This document shows positions 26,755 through 35,324 of a stretch of 35,450 nucleotides of DNA, piece by piece. The notes beneath the pieces are model-generated. The model did no database searches and was not told where the DNA came from. It saw nothing but the letters and a program-made list of their open reading frames with translations. Numbering within the stretch: position 1 is the stretch's first letter; each line of letters opens with the position of its first letter. This stretch comes from Klebsiella pneumoniae (GTDB taxonomy: Bacteria; Pseudomonadota; Gammaproteobacteria; Eutrophobiales; Eutrophobiaceae), in assembly GCA_945870865.1 (NCBI GenBank), contig CAMBTO010000017.1:1-35450 (forward strand), read 5' to 3'. The position numbers and the translations under genes were made by a program.

Positions 26755-27242
26755 CCGAGCCGAAAGACCTCGCCCTGCGCGACATCCATCTGCCCGGAGA
26801 AATTTCGTTCTGGCCGCCTGCGCCCGGCTGGTGGATCCTGGCTGCATTGATCATTTTCGCCGTGGCGGGTGGTATCTGGCTGTACCGACATAACCGCCAG
26901 TTGAAACTGTCCGCGACGCGCATGGCGCGTGAACAGCTGCAACTTATCGTAGCGCGTTACCAGTCGGACAAGGACCCGCTGGAGTTGTTACAGCAACTGT
27001 CCGTCCTGTTACGTCGACTCAGTATCAGCCTGTACCCGCGCACCGAAGTGGCCAGCCTGACCGGACAGGCCTGGCTGGAGTTTCTCGACAGACAATCTGC
27101 GCAACAGCATTTCAGTACCGGTAGCGGACGCTTGTTGTCCGAGGCACCGTATCGCCGCACGGTAGATGCCGCCGAGGCCGAGCAGGTCTTGCAGTATTGC
27201 CAGCAGTGGATAGACAAGATTGGTACGGGTAAACGACGATGA
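26751..27242 (+). CDS. DUF4381 single-pass membrane protein
   Basis: The 163-residue protein has an N-terminal DIHLPGEISFWPPAPGWW stretch (about 11-28) leading directly into one transmembrane helix (about 27-45), then a cytosolic or periplasmic helical domain. This layout and position between DUF58 and BatA fit DUF4381, a small inner-membrane component of many Bat/MoxR operons. It starts at ATG 26751 inside the upstream stop (ATGA) and ends overlapping the next ATG (ATGA at 27239). No catalytic motif is visible. It is assigned by arrangement and the N-terminal motif. Confidence 0.9.
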   Translation: MTEPKDLALRDIHLPGEISFWPPAPGWWILAALIIFAVAGGIWLYRHNRQLKLSATRMAREQLQLIVARYQSDKDPLELLQQLSVLLRRLSISLYPRTEVASLTGQAWLEFLDRQSAQQHFSTGSGRLLSEAPYRRTVDAAEAEQVLQYCQQWIDKIGTGKRR

Positions 27243-28228
27243 TCCAGTTTGAATGGCCGATGATGCTGTCGTTGCTGCCGTTACCGCTGGTGGTACGTTA
27301 TTTCAGCGGTGCCAGCACATCGAACCGCGAGGCGGCGTTACGCGTGCCGTTTCTGGAAGAGTTTGCTGCACAGTCCCGCTATGGCCAGCATCGCATGTCC
27401 ACCGCCTGGCGCGGTGCTCTGGCGACGCTGGCCTGGTTGTTGTTGATACTCGCCGCGATGCAGCCACAGTGGCTGGGCGAGTTTATCGAATTGCCTGTCA
27501 GTGGCCGCGACATGATGCTGGTGGTCGATCTGTCCGGCAGTATGCAGGAAGAAGACTTTGTCATCCGCGACCAGCGGGTAGACAGATTAACCGCGCTCAA
27601 ATATGTCGCCGGTGACTTTATTGATCGTCGGGTCGGTGATCGTATCGGCCTCATCCTGTTCGGTGATCGCGCCTACCTGCAGGCGCCACTGTCACTGGAT
27701 CGCGAGACGGTGAAGACACTCCTGTATGAAACCGTCATTGGTCTGGCAGGACGTGCCACCGCCATTGGTGACGGGATTGGTCTGGCCGTCAAACGCCTGC
27801 GTGAACAGAAAAACTCGAACCGGATCCTGATCTTGCTGACCGATGGTGCGAATTCCGCCGGTGAGGTTGAGCCGATTGATGCGGCAAGGCTGGCGGCCAG
27901 CGAAGGACTGAAGATCTACACGATAGGTATAGGTGCAGATGAAATGGTCGTCGAATCGTTTTTCGGCTCGCGCAAGGTGAACCCGTCAGCGGATCTTGAT
28001 GAAAAGGCGCTGACCGATATTGCCGAGACCACCGGTGGCCGCTATTTCCGCGCCCGCGATACCGAAGAGCTGGAGCAGATCTACGCGATACTGGATGAGC
28101 TCGAACCGATAGAGCAGGATGTGAAACGGTTCCGGCCGATGAAGTCGCTGTATTTCTGGCCGCTGTCCCTGTCGGTGTTGCTCATGTCCGGCCTGCTGCT
28201 TTACCACTACATGAGGCGCGTCGCATGA
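27239..28228 (+). CDS. batA: BatA-type VWA-domain membrane protein
   Basis: The 329-residue protein has membrane helices near 5-22 and 58-77, a VWA domain, and a C-terminal helix (about 305-325). The metal-ion-dependent adhesion site is complete: DLSGS with Asp97, Ser99 and Ser101, the Thr in ATAIGDG, and the Asp in LLTDGANS. The N-terminal MIQFEWPMMLSLLPLP resembles the aerotolerance-related N-terminal helix typical of BatA. Bat proteins (Bacteroides aerotolerance) form a membrane complex with MoxR that in some bacteria affects oxidative stress and envelope integrity. It overlaps its neighbours by ATGA on both sides, so the VWA proteins are made in step. Confidence 0.94.
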   Translation: MIQFEWPMMLSLLPLPLVVRYFSGASTSNREAALRVPFLEEFAAQSRYGQHRMSTAWRGALATLAWLLLILAAMQPQWLGEFIELPVSGRDMMLVVDLSGSMQEEDFVIRDQRVDRLTALKYVAGDFIDRRVGDRIGLILFGDRAYLQAPLSLDRETVKTLLYETVIGLAGRATAIGDGIGLAVKRLREQKNSNRILILLTDGANSAGEVEPIDAARLAASEGLKIYTIGIGADEMVVESFFGSRKVNPSADLDEKALTDIAETTGGRYFRARDTEELEQIYAILDELEPIEQDVKRFRPMKSLYFWPLSLSVLLMSGLLLYHYMRRVA

Positions 28229-29997
28229 GCGGACTCGAACAGTTTCATTTTCTCCGTCCCTGGTGGTTGCTCGGTTTTATCCCGCTGCTGTGGTTACTGC
28301 TGCAGATGGCCAGAAGCACACTGATCAGTCGCAGCTGGGAGGCCGTTGTTGATCGCCAGTTATTACCGTTTATTCTGGTCGGCAATACCACCGCACGCGG
28401 AACCGTGCCCTCGGTATTGCTGGGTATCTGTGGCACGCTGGCCATCGTCGCTCTCGCCGGGCCGGTGTGGGAAAAAATGCCACAACCGGTATTCAGTGCG
28501 CGTACGGCGCTGGTCGTAGCGCTGGACTTGTCGCGGTCGATGGATGCTGCTGATATCCAGCCAACGCGGCTTGAACGCGCACGTTTCAAGATCAATGACT
28601 TTCTGGACAAACGCGCCGAGGGCCAGACTGCATTGCTGGTGTATGCCGGTGATGCGTTTGCGGTGACACCGCTGACCGATGATGTGGCGACCATCAAGTT
28701 ACAGCTGCTGGCGCTGACGACCGACATTATACCGGTGCAAGGCAACCAGACCGGCACCGCGATCATGATGGCCATTGAGTTGCTGAAAAAAGGCGGTGCG
28801 ACAAAAGGGGATATCCTGCTGATTACTGACGAAGTCGATTTTGATCGGGCAGAGGAGGCCGCCACGGCGGTAGCCGGGGCGGGTTACCGCCTGTCCATTA
28901 TGGGTGTCGGTACAGAAGAAGGCGCACCGATTGCGAAGCCCGATGGTGGATTCCTCACTGATGAACTGAACAATATTATCGTGCCGGTCCTTGACGAGGC
29001 GCCGATGCAGCAACTGGCTGGCGTCGGTGGTGGCCGTTATACCCACATCAGTCTGGATGATTCCGATATTGAGACACTCGACAGCTTCTTCTCTGCAGCG
29101 TTGACCGAGGGGGATGTGGACGAGACCGAGTTTGAAACGGATGTCTGGCGTGAACAGGGGCCGTGGTTATTGTTGCTGTTGATACCATTGTCCGCCTTGT
29201 TATTCCGCCGTGGTTATATCATCGTCCTGGTACTGGCCATTATGCCCTGGCCACAACCGGCCGAGGCACTGGACTGGGACAGCCTGTGGCTGCGTCAGGA
29301 TCAGCGGGCGAAGTCGGCACTGGATGCCGGTGATGCGTCGACTGCAGCTGAACTGTTTGAGGATCCCTCCTGGAAAGGGGCGGCACAATACCGCGCCGGC
29401 GAGTATGACAAGGCCGCCGAGACGTTGAAGACACAGGAAGATATCGAGAACAACTATAACCTCGGCAATACACTTGCTCGCAAGGGCCAGTATGATCTGG
29501 CGATCAAGATGTACGATCAGGTACTGGCCGCCAATCCGGAGCACGAGGACGCGAAGTTCAACAAGGAGTTGCTGGAAAAGGAACTCGAACAGGAGCAACA
29601 ACAGCAGAAGCAGGACCCGAATCAGCAGCAGGATCAGCAAAAGGACGAGAATCAGGAAAAGGACGAACAGAACCAGCAGCAGAATCAGCAGCAAAATCAG
29701 GACGAGCAGAAACAGGAACAGCAGGACGAAAAGAAACAACAGCAAGATCAGAACCAGAACGAGCAGAAAGAAAAACAGAAGCAGGAAGAGCAGCAACCAG
29801 AGGAACAGCAGCAGGAGTCCGAGCAGAAACAGCAGGAACAGTCTGAAAAGGAATTGCCACAGAACGAAGAGAAACAGGCCACCGAACAATGGTTGCGGCG
29901 TATCCCGGATGATCCGGGTGGCTTGTTACGCAGAAAATTTCTGTATCAGTACCAGCAACGAGACCATGGCAGGGACCAGGGAGATAAAACATGGTGA
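28225..29997 (+). CDS. BatB-BatC fusion: VWA domain, TPR and Gln/Glu/Lys-rich tail
   Basis: The 590-residue protein joins two usual Bat proteins. Residues about 10-330 are BatB-like: N-terminal helices (12-28, 60-80), then a VWA domain with DLSRS (Asp101, Ser103, Ser105), and a further hydrophobic pair (about 313-345). The second half has tetratricopeptide-like repeats (about 385-445, NYNLGNTLARKGQYDLAI) as in BatC. From about 452 to 555 the sequence is almost only Gln, Glu, Lys, Asp and Asn, likely a charged disordered or coiled linker. It ends with PDDPGGLLRRKFLYQYQ, a conserved C-terminal motif in TPR-containing BatB proteins. The TPR should lie in the periplasm. Translation of the next gene starts inside its last codons. 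Confidence 0.92.
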   Translation: MSGLEQFHFLRPWWLLGFIPLLWLLLQMARSTLISRSWEAVVDRQLLPFILVGNTTARGTVPSVLLGICGTLAIVALAGPVWEKMPQPVFSARTALVVALDLSRSMDAADIQPTRLERARFKINDFLDKRAEGQTALLVYAGDAFAVTPLTDDVATIKLQLLALTTDIIPVQGNQTGTAIMMAIELLKKGGATKGDILLITDEVDFDRAEEAATAVAGAGYRLSIMGVGTEEGAPIAKPDGGFLTDELNNIIVPVLDEAPMQQLAGVGGGRYTHISLDDSDIETLDSFFSAALTEGDVDETEFETDVWREQGPWLLLLLIPLSALLFRRGYIIVLVLAIMPWPQPAEALDWDSLWLRQDQRAKSALDAGDASTAAELFEDPSWKGAAQYRAGEYDKAAETLKTQEDIENNYNLGNTLARKGQYDLAIKMYDQVLAANPEHEDAKFNKELLEKELEQEQQQQKQDPNQQQDQQKDENQEKDEQNQQQNQQQNQDEQKQEQQDEKKQQQDQNQNEQKEKQKQEEQQPEEQQQESEQKQQEQSEKELPQNEEKQATEQWLRRIPDDPGGLLRRKFLYQYQQRDHGRDQGDKTW

Positions 29998-31721
29998 TGC
30001 ACATAATCCACAGATTTATGGCAGTGTTCATGCTGATGTTATTGACCGGCACGGCAGTTGCCGAGATTTCCATCCGCGCCGATCGGAACCCGGTATCGAT
30101 GAACGAATCATTCAAGCTGACCTTTGATGTGACCAATGGCTCGGGTGATGACCCTGATTTTGCCCCGCTGCAGAAGGAGTTCCAGATCCTCTCGACCAGT
30201 CAGAACAGCTATTACAGTATGGTCAACGGTCAGATCAGCAGCTCTAAACAATGGACGCTGACGCTGATGGCGACGGCATCCGGCAAGCTGAAGATCCCGG
30301 CGATATCGTTTGGTGCCGAGATGAGTCCGATCGCCGAGATCGAGGTGGAAGCTGACAGCAGTGGCACCGGTGGCCAGAAAGACGAGTTTGTGTTCCTGGA
30401 ATCGAGTGTGTCCAGCCAGAACCCGTATGTGCAGTCCCAGGTCATCTATACACTGAAATTGTTTCGCGCGGTTGCTATCGCCAAGGCCAGTCTCGGTGAA
30501 CCGGTCATAGGTGAGGGCAACGCGGTGCTCGACAGGATCGATGATGACAAGACCTACGATACCGTTATCGACGGCAAGCCCTGGCAGGTGATAGAACGCA
30601 CCTACGCGATTTATCCGCAGGCGAGCGGCAAGGTCACGATCCCGCCGGTCAGTTTTATGGGGCAGATTTCGCGTAACGCCTACGGTTATGATCCGTTTGG
30701 CCCACCACCGCGAACCGTGTCACGTCGATCATCCGAGCAGGTGCTCGACGTACGTGCCATCCCGGCCGCGTTTACCGGCACACACTGGATGCCGGCAAAC
30801 AACCTGACACTGGCCGAACAATGGAGCGTCGACCCGGCCAGCCTGCAAATGGGTCAACCGGTCACCCGTACGCTGATCATGACAGCGAACGGCCTGCTCG
30901 CCAGCCAGTTACCGGAATTACCCGCCTGGCCACTGACCGAACTGAAATATTACCCCGACCAGCCCACGTTAAGTGATGAGCGGTCCGACACCGGCGTGAC
31001 CGGTACCCGCAGCGAGAAGGCGGCAATCATTCCTAACCTCGCTGGCAAGTATGTGCTGCCGGAGATTTCGATTCCGTGGTGGAATATTACAATGGACAAA
31101 CTTGAATACGCGGTCGTGCCAGAACGGACAGTTGAGGTCATGCCTGGTGCCGCTGGTGCCAATGCACCTGCCGCTGCCCCGCAGCCACAAACGCAACAAC
31201 CCGTTGTAACCGAGTCAGTTGTCGCACCCGCCCCGGTGGAGGTATCCGCAGTGGTCACCGAGGCTGTGCCTGCCACCAGCGGTGATCACTGGAAATGGAT
31301 CAGCGCCGCCCTGTTGATGTTGTGGATAGCGACGATGCTGATGTGGTGGCAAAAGACGCGTGGCGTTGCAACCTCGGTTACCCCATCGCACCCTGGCAAG
31401 GGAAAGGTAGATGGCGCAGCAAAGCAGGTGCTCGACACCTGCAAACAAAACGATGCCGCAGCGACCCGACTTTCATTATTGCAATGGGGCAAACTTGCCT
31501 GGCCGAAAAATCCACCGTTCAGTCTGATCGACATCGGTGCGCGTACCGGTAGCGAGATGGCCATGGAAATCAAGTCGCTGAATGATGCCCTGTACGGCAA
31601 GGACAGCAAGTCTTGGTCCGGCGAGAATCTCGCCCGCGTATTTGCAGTGGAGTCGGCACGAATTGTGGTGGAGAAAAAACCGGGCGAACCGGGCAAGCTG
31701 GAGCCGTTGTACCGGTTATAA
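29991..31721 (+). CDS. BatD-like protein (DUF7939/BatD family)
   Basis: The 576-residue protein has a signal peptide (cleavage likely after Ala24, TAVA-EIS), several periplasmic beta-rich repeats (FKLTFDVTNGSGDDPDF, then PYVQSQVIYTLKLFR and PVTRTLIMTANGLLASQLPELP), an Ala/Pro/Thr-rich linker (about 384-430), one transmembrane helix (about 436-455) and a cytosolic helical tail. This matches BatD, the last component of the Bat complex. The start at 29991 has GGGAG seven bases upstream and overlaps the previous stop; ATG 29997 is possible. It ends the operon, followed by 191 bases with no clear terminator before the cytochrome gene. Confidence 0.93.
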   Translation: MVMHIIHRFMAVFMLMLLTGTAVAEISIRADRNPVSMNESFKLTFDVTNGSGDDPDFAPLQKEFQILSTSQNSYYSMVNGQISSSKQWTLTLMATASGKLKIPAISFGAEMSPIAEIEVEADSSGTGGQKDEFVFLESSVSSQNPYVQSQVIYTLKLFRAVAIAKASLGEPVIGEGNAVLDRIDDDKTYDTVIDGKPWQVIERTYAIYPQASGKVTIPPVSFMGQISRNAYGYDPFGPPPRTVSRRSSEQVLDVRAIPAAFTGTHWMPANNLTLAEQWSVDPASLQMGQPVTRTLIMTANGLLASQLPELPAWPLTELKYYPDQPTLSDERSDTGVTGTRSEKAAIIPNLAGKYVLPEISIPWWNITMDKLEYAVVPERTVEVMPGAAGANAPAAAPQPQTQQPVVTESVVAPAPVEVSAVVTEAVPATSGDHWKWISAALLMLWIATMLMWWQKTRGVATSVTPSHPGKGKVDGAAKQVLDTCKQNDAAATRLSLLQWGKLAWPKNPPFSLIDIGARTGSEMAMEIKSLNDALYGKDSKSWSGENLARVFAVESARIVVEKKPGEPGKLEPLYRL

Positions 31722-31912
31722 ATTCGACATTCCAGAGCTGCGATTACCTTCTATATCGCTTGACTGATCTCGAAAAAACCATGCACATTGTCCAGCGTTA
31801 AACTTATGATGTATTATCAGGCCGCAGGGGGAGCACCACATGGTTATCAAAAATTGACCCGCTCGACTATTCCCAGGCCTGCACTTGTGAACAGCATCTA
31901 GAGGAGATTTGC

Positions 31913-32854
31913 ATGAAACACTATATCTGCATTCTGTTGTTTACGCTGGTATCCACGTATGCTTTCGCGCAGCAACCCAAGCCTGACTGGGCTTTTCCGG
32001 TCACCGATAAAGTGCTTCCTCCCGCCAACGAGGATCCTGACAAATTGTGGACCGCACCGGGCAGTAAGTTGTCTGTAACGCGTGCGCAGATCAATGACAG
32101 GTATAACACGCCGGACTGGTTTCCGGAGATGTACCCACCGATGCCTTCCATAATAAAAACTGGAGACCCCGCGCGGGAACTGCGTGCATGCGGTTTGTGC
32201 CACCTGCCTACCGGCACGGGGCATGATGAATCCGCCTATGTGGCCGGCCTTCCTGTCGATTATTTCATCCGGCAGATGGCCGACTACAAGAGTGGTGACC
32301 GTAAGGGATCTGGCACGATGGTCACGCTGGCCAAGGTGATCACCGACGAAGAGGTGCGCATCGCCGCCGAGTACTATGCGGCGGTCAAACCGCGTCCCTG
32401 GTTCCGCATCGTCGAAACCGATACCGTACCGAAAAGCTACGTCGGTCAGGGTAACAAGCGCCTGGTGCATCCTGACGGTGGTACCGAACCGATAGGCAGT
32501 CGCATTGTGGCTCTGGCGGAAGATGAGGACATTGTGCTGAATCGCGACCCGCGATCGGGTTTTGTCGCGTATGTGCCGAAGGGCAGCCTTGAGAAAGGCA
32601 AGGAACTGGTCACGACGGGGGGTGGCGGCAAGACGGTCCCTTGCGGTGTTTGCCATGGCGCAACCTTGCAGGGGGCGAACAATGTGCCACCGATCGCAGG
32701 ACGTGGACCAAACTATATCGTACGCCAACTCTGGAGCATGCAGAACGGTGAACGAACCGGTCCGTCAAATGCGATGATGACGCCCGTGGTCCATAATCTT
32801 ACTGTAGACGATATGCTGGCGATCGCCGCGTATACTGCGTCGCTGGCACCGTAG
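31913..32854 (+). CDS. exported diheme c-type cytochrome
   Basis: The 313-residue protein has a signal peptide (about 1-19, cleaved at AFA-QQP) and two covalent heme sites, CGLCH at 93-97 and CGVCH at 244-248. Each half has the class I cytochrome pattern of a C-terminal helix (TDEEVRIAAEYYAAV and TVDDMLAIAAYTASL) and a candidate axial Met (GSGTM and NAMM). About 70 residues without a heme motif precede the first site, and about 70 lie between the domains, so it is larger than a typical c4. GAGGAG (31901-31906) six bases upstream supports the start. It is 192 bases upstream of a heme-containing lipoprotein gene. It is probably a periplasmic electron carrier; the donor is unknown. Confidence 0.94.
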   Translation: MKHYICILLFTLVSTYAFAQQPKPDWAFPVTDKVLPPANEDPDKLWTAPGSKLSVTRAQINDRYNTPDWFPEMYPPMPSIIKTGDPARELRACGLCHLPTGTGHDESAYVAGLPVDYFIRQMADYKSGDRKGSGTMVTLAKVITDEEVRIAAEYYAAVKPRPWFRIVETDTVPKSYVGQGNKRLVHPDGGTEPIGSRIVALAEDEDIVLNRDPRSGFVAYVPKGSLEKGKELVTTGGGGKTVPCGVCHGATLQGANNVPPIAGRGPNYIVRQLWSMQNGERTGPSNAMMTPVVHNLTVDDMLAIAAYTASLAP

Positions 32855-33046
32855 CCTGCAGAATAACTGAACCTGCCCGCAGTACCCGCATCCATGGATG
32901 TGCCGTAGCCGCTGGATCTCAGGCGGCACGGTATTATCCAGACTGACTTTCCAACGGTTTAGCTTTATCTTGACGATTAATCACGTCTATACTGTCAAAA
33001 AATGATGTGCGCTAATAACTTTATCGTTCATGAAGGAAATGCAAAG

Positions 33047-35188
33047 ATGAAAATGACACAGGGTTTACTCTCAATATTCATTATAGTATCGCTCGCTGTT
33101 TCCTCTTGTGACAGCGGTACCCAGCAGGCATCGACAGCAGTGGCTCCACCGGAACCAATATCGTCTACACCTGCACCGGTCCCTTCGATTGCGATCGATG
33201 CGGATGATATTGCCGGGGTGGTGAGTAGTAGCAACGGCCCGGAAGCCGGCGTGTGGGTTATAGCCGAGACCGATGCCTTGCAGACTCGATTTAATAAAAT
33301 CGTGGTGACCGATGACCAGGGCAGGTATTTGATCCCGGATCTGCCGGATGCGGAATACCGTCTCTGGGTCCGCGGCTACGGCCTTGCGGATTCCACCCGC
33401 GTAAATGCGCGCCCGGGCAATATTGTAGATCTGGCCGCTGTTATCGCACCGGATCGGAAAACAGCGGCAGAGGTATATCCCGCCGCCTACTGGTACGCAA
33501 TGTTGAAGCTACCCGAGGAAAGTGAGCTTGCCTTTTTGCCTGGCGGTCTGAATCATTATATAGGCAGGATGAAGAACACCGACTGTCTCGGCTGTCATCA
33601 ACTGGGTGCCAAGGCAACCCGGACCCTTCCCGCTGAATTTCAGGGTATGGAGACATCACAGGCCGCCTGGCTGCGACGCCTCTCGTCAGGACAGGCCGGT
33701 ACCCGCATGATGGGGGTCATCAGTGACCTGCAGGGATTGCCGATAAAGTATTTTGCGGACTGGACGGACAGGATCGCTGCCGGTGAATTGCCGGCTGAAG
33801 ACCCCGTGCGGCCATCAGGACCGGAGCGTAATATCGTGGTGACGATACGTGACTGGATGGAACCGATTAACTACGTACATGATCTGTCTGGAACGGATCG
33901 CCGCAACCCGACCGTCAACGCCTACGGCCCCTTGTATGGCGCACCCGAGCTTAGTACCGATCAGTTCCCGATTCTGGATCCGGTCAATAATACGGCCACC
34001 AGCTTTACCGCGACTGTCCGCGACGCAGACACACCCAGCACAGCAAAGGATCCGGTCATCGCACCCTCGGCCTATTGGGGTGGTCAGGTGATCTGGGACA
34101 GCAAGGCGATTGCACATAACCCGATGTTGGACCACAAGGGCCGGGTCTGGTACACGGCGCGTATCCGGGGACCGGAGAATCCCGCGTTCTGCCAGGAGGG
34201 ATCGGAGCATCCGTCTGCCAAACTGTTTCCCACCAAGCGTTCTGGCAGACATCTATCGGTGTATCAGCCTGCCACCGGCGAATATAAATTTGTCGACACC
34301 TGTTTTTCGACTCATCACTTGCAGTTTGCCGAGGATGCAGATAACACGCTCTGGACCAGTGGCGGCGGTGAGGTCATCGGCTGGCTGAACACACGAATTT
34401 ATGACGAGACCGGCGATGTCGAGGCGGCGCTCGGCTGGTCACCCTTGATCCTGGATACTAACGGCAACGGGGTACGGGACGAGTGGGTCGAACCCGACGC
34501 ACCGGCGGATGCGGCCAAGGATACCCGTATAATCCCTGACTTCTATTCGATCATGCCCAACCCGGCAGACGGTTCTGTGTGGGGCTCAAATAACGGCTAT
34601 CCCGGCAGGCTCATACGCTTTGATCCGAAGACCGGATTGGGTGAGAAATTCAATGTGCCGCTACCGGGCTTCAGCAGCCGTGGGTCGGACATTGATCGTA
34701 ATGGCGTGATCTGGGTGGCACTGGCCAGTGGTCATATGGGCGAATTCGACCGCCGCAAATGTACCGGGCCGTTAAACGGACCGAATGCGACAGGAGACCA
34801 TTGCCCTGAAGGCTGGACCTTCCATCAACTGCCCGGCCCGGCGTTTATCGGTCATCCGGAATACAAGGTGGATTCAAGCTATTACGCCTGGGTCGATCAA
34901 CACAATACGCTGGGACTGGGCGAGAATGTGCCGATGGCAATCGGTAACCTGTTTGACGGCGTACATGCGCTCGTTGATGGAAAATTCATCACCATCCGTA
35001 CACCCTATCCACTCGGGTTTTATACCAAAGGTTTTGAAGGCAGGATAGATGACCCGAATGCAGGCTGGAAGGGACGTGGTCTGTGGATACCGGAAGGTAG
35101 CCGCACACCCTGGTTGCTCGAAGGTGGTAAAGGTACAAAGCCGATCATACTGCATGTCCAGTTGCGCTCAACCCCGCTGGATAAATAA
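33047..35188 (+). CDS. heme-binding lipoprotein: carboxypeptidase-regulatory-like domain, CxxCH and Vgb/NHL-like propeller
   Basis: I do not know a named function. The 713-residue protein starts at 33047 with AAGGA nine bases upstream. It has a lipoprotein signal peptide (lipobox Val-Ser-Ser-Cys near residue 21), then a Ser/Thr/Pro/Ala-rich linker, a carboxypeptidase-regulatory-like beta domain (about 48-140, GVVSSSNGPEAGVWVIAE, DDQGRYLIPDLPD), one heme site CLGCH at 180-184, and a beta-propeller-like region (about 335 to the end) whose repeats DHKGRVWYTA, DADNTLWTSG, NPADGSVWGS and DRNGVIWVAL resemble virginiamycin B lyase/NHL blades. DTNGNGVRDE (470-479) looks like a calcium-binding loop. 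Probably an outer-membrane or periplasmic redox enzyme served by the adjacent cytochrome; substrate unknown. Confidence 0.88.
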   Translation: MKMTQGLLSIFIIVSLAVSSCDSGTQQASTAVAPPEPISSTPAPVPSIAIDADDIAGVVSSSNGPEAGVWVIAETDALQTRFNKIVVTDDQGRYLIPDLPDAEYRLWVRGYGLADSTRVNARPGNIVDLAAVIAPDRKTAAEVYPAAYWYAMLKLPEESELAFLPGGLNHYIGRMKNTDCLGCHQLGAKATRTLPAEFQGMETSQAAWLRRLSSGQAGTRMMGVISDLQGLPIKYFADWTDRIAAGELPAEDPVRPSGPERNIVVTIRDWMEPINYVHDLSGTDRRNPTVNAYGPLYGAPELSTDQFPILDPVNNTATSFTATVRDADTPSTAKDPVIAPSAYWGGQVIWDSKAIAHNPMLDHKGRVWYTARIRGPENPAFCQEGSEHPSAKLFPTKRSGRHLSVYQPATGEYKFVDTCFSTHHLQFAEDADNTLWTSGGGEVIGWLNTRIYDETGDVEAALGWSPLILDTNGNGVRDEWVEPDAPADAAKDTRIIPDFYSIMPNPADGSVWGSNNGYPGRLIRFDPKTGLGEKFNVPLPGFSSRGSDIDRNGVIWVALASGHMGEFDRRKCTGPLNGPNATGDHCPEGWTFHQLPGPAFIGHPEYKVDSSYYAWVDQHNTLGLGENVPMAIGNLFDGVHALVDGKFITIRTPYPLGFYTKGFEGRIDDPNAGWKGRGLWIPEGSRTPWLLEGGKGTKPIILHVQLRSTPLDK

Positions 35189-35204
35189 CGGGTCACCCCC
35201 CTCA

Positions 35205-35241
35205 AACGGTGTCTGAATAAACAGGCCCCGTTATTTTTTTT
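35205..35241 (+). terminator. intrinsic terminator after the heme lipoprotein
   Basis: AACGG (35205-35209) pairs with CCGTT (35228-35232), with an inner CTG/CAG pair, and eight T residues follow at 35234-35241. It lies 17 bases past the stop codon and should end the rightward transcript. Confidence 0.75.
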
Positions 35242-35324
35242 CTGTTTATTTCTACTCCCGCAAGTATTCGCCGTCGACTCCAGCGATCCGGACTATAGTC
35301 TACCCCTTTACTTACTATTGAAGT

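Noticed and set aside
29590-29880. Repetitive CAG/GAA-rich stretch as a CRISPR or tandem array
   Set aside because: There are no regular repeats with spacers; it encodes a continuous Gln/Glu/Lys-rich protein segment in frame.
29200-29889. Leucine-rich minus-strand frame that looks like a membrane protein
   Set aside because: It is only the reverse complement of the Gln/Glu/Lys-coding tail of the BatB-BatC fusion, which yields Leu/Phe/Val codons.
32970-32993. TTGACG and TATACT as a promoter, or an FNR/CRP-like palindrome, before the heme lipoprotein
   Set aside because: The two boxes are only 12 bases apart and the half-sites do not fit the FNR or CRP spacing.
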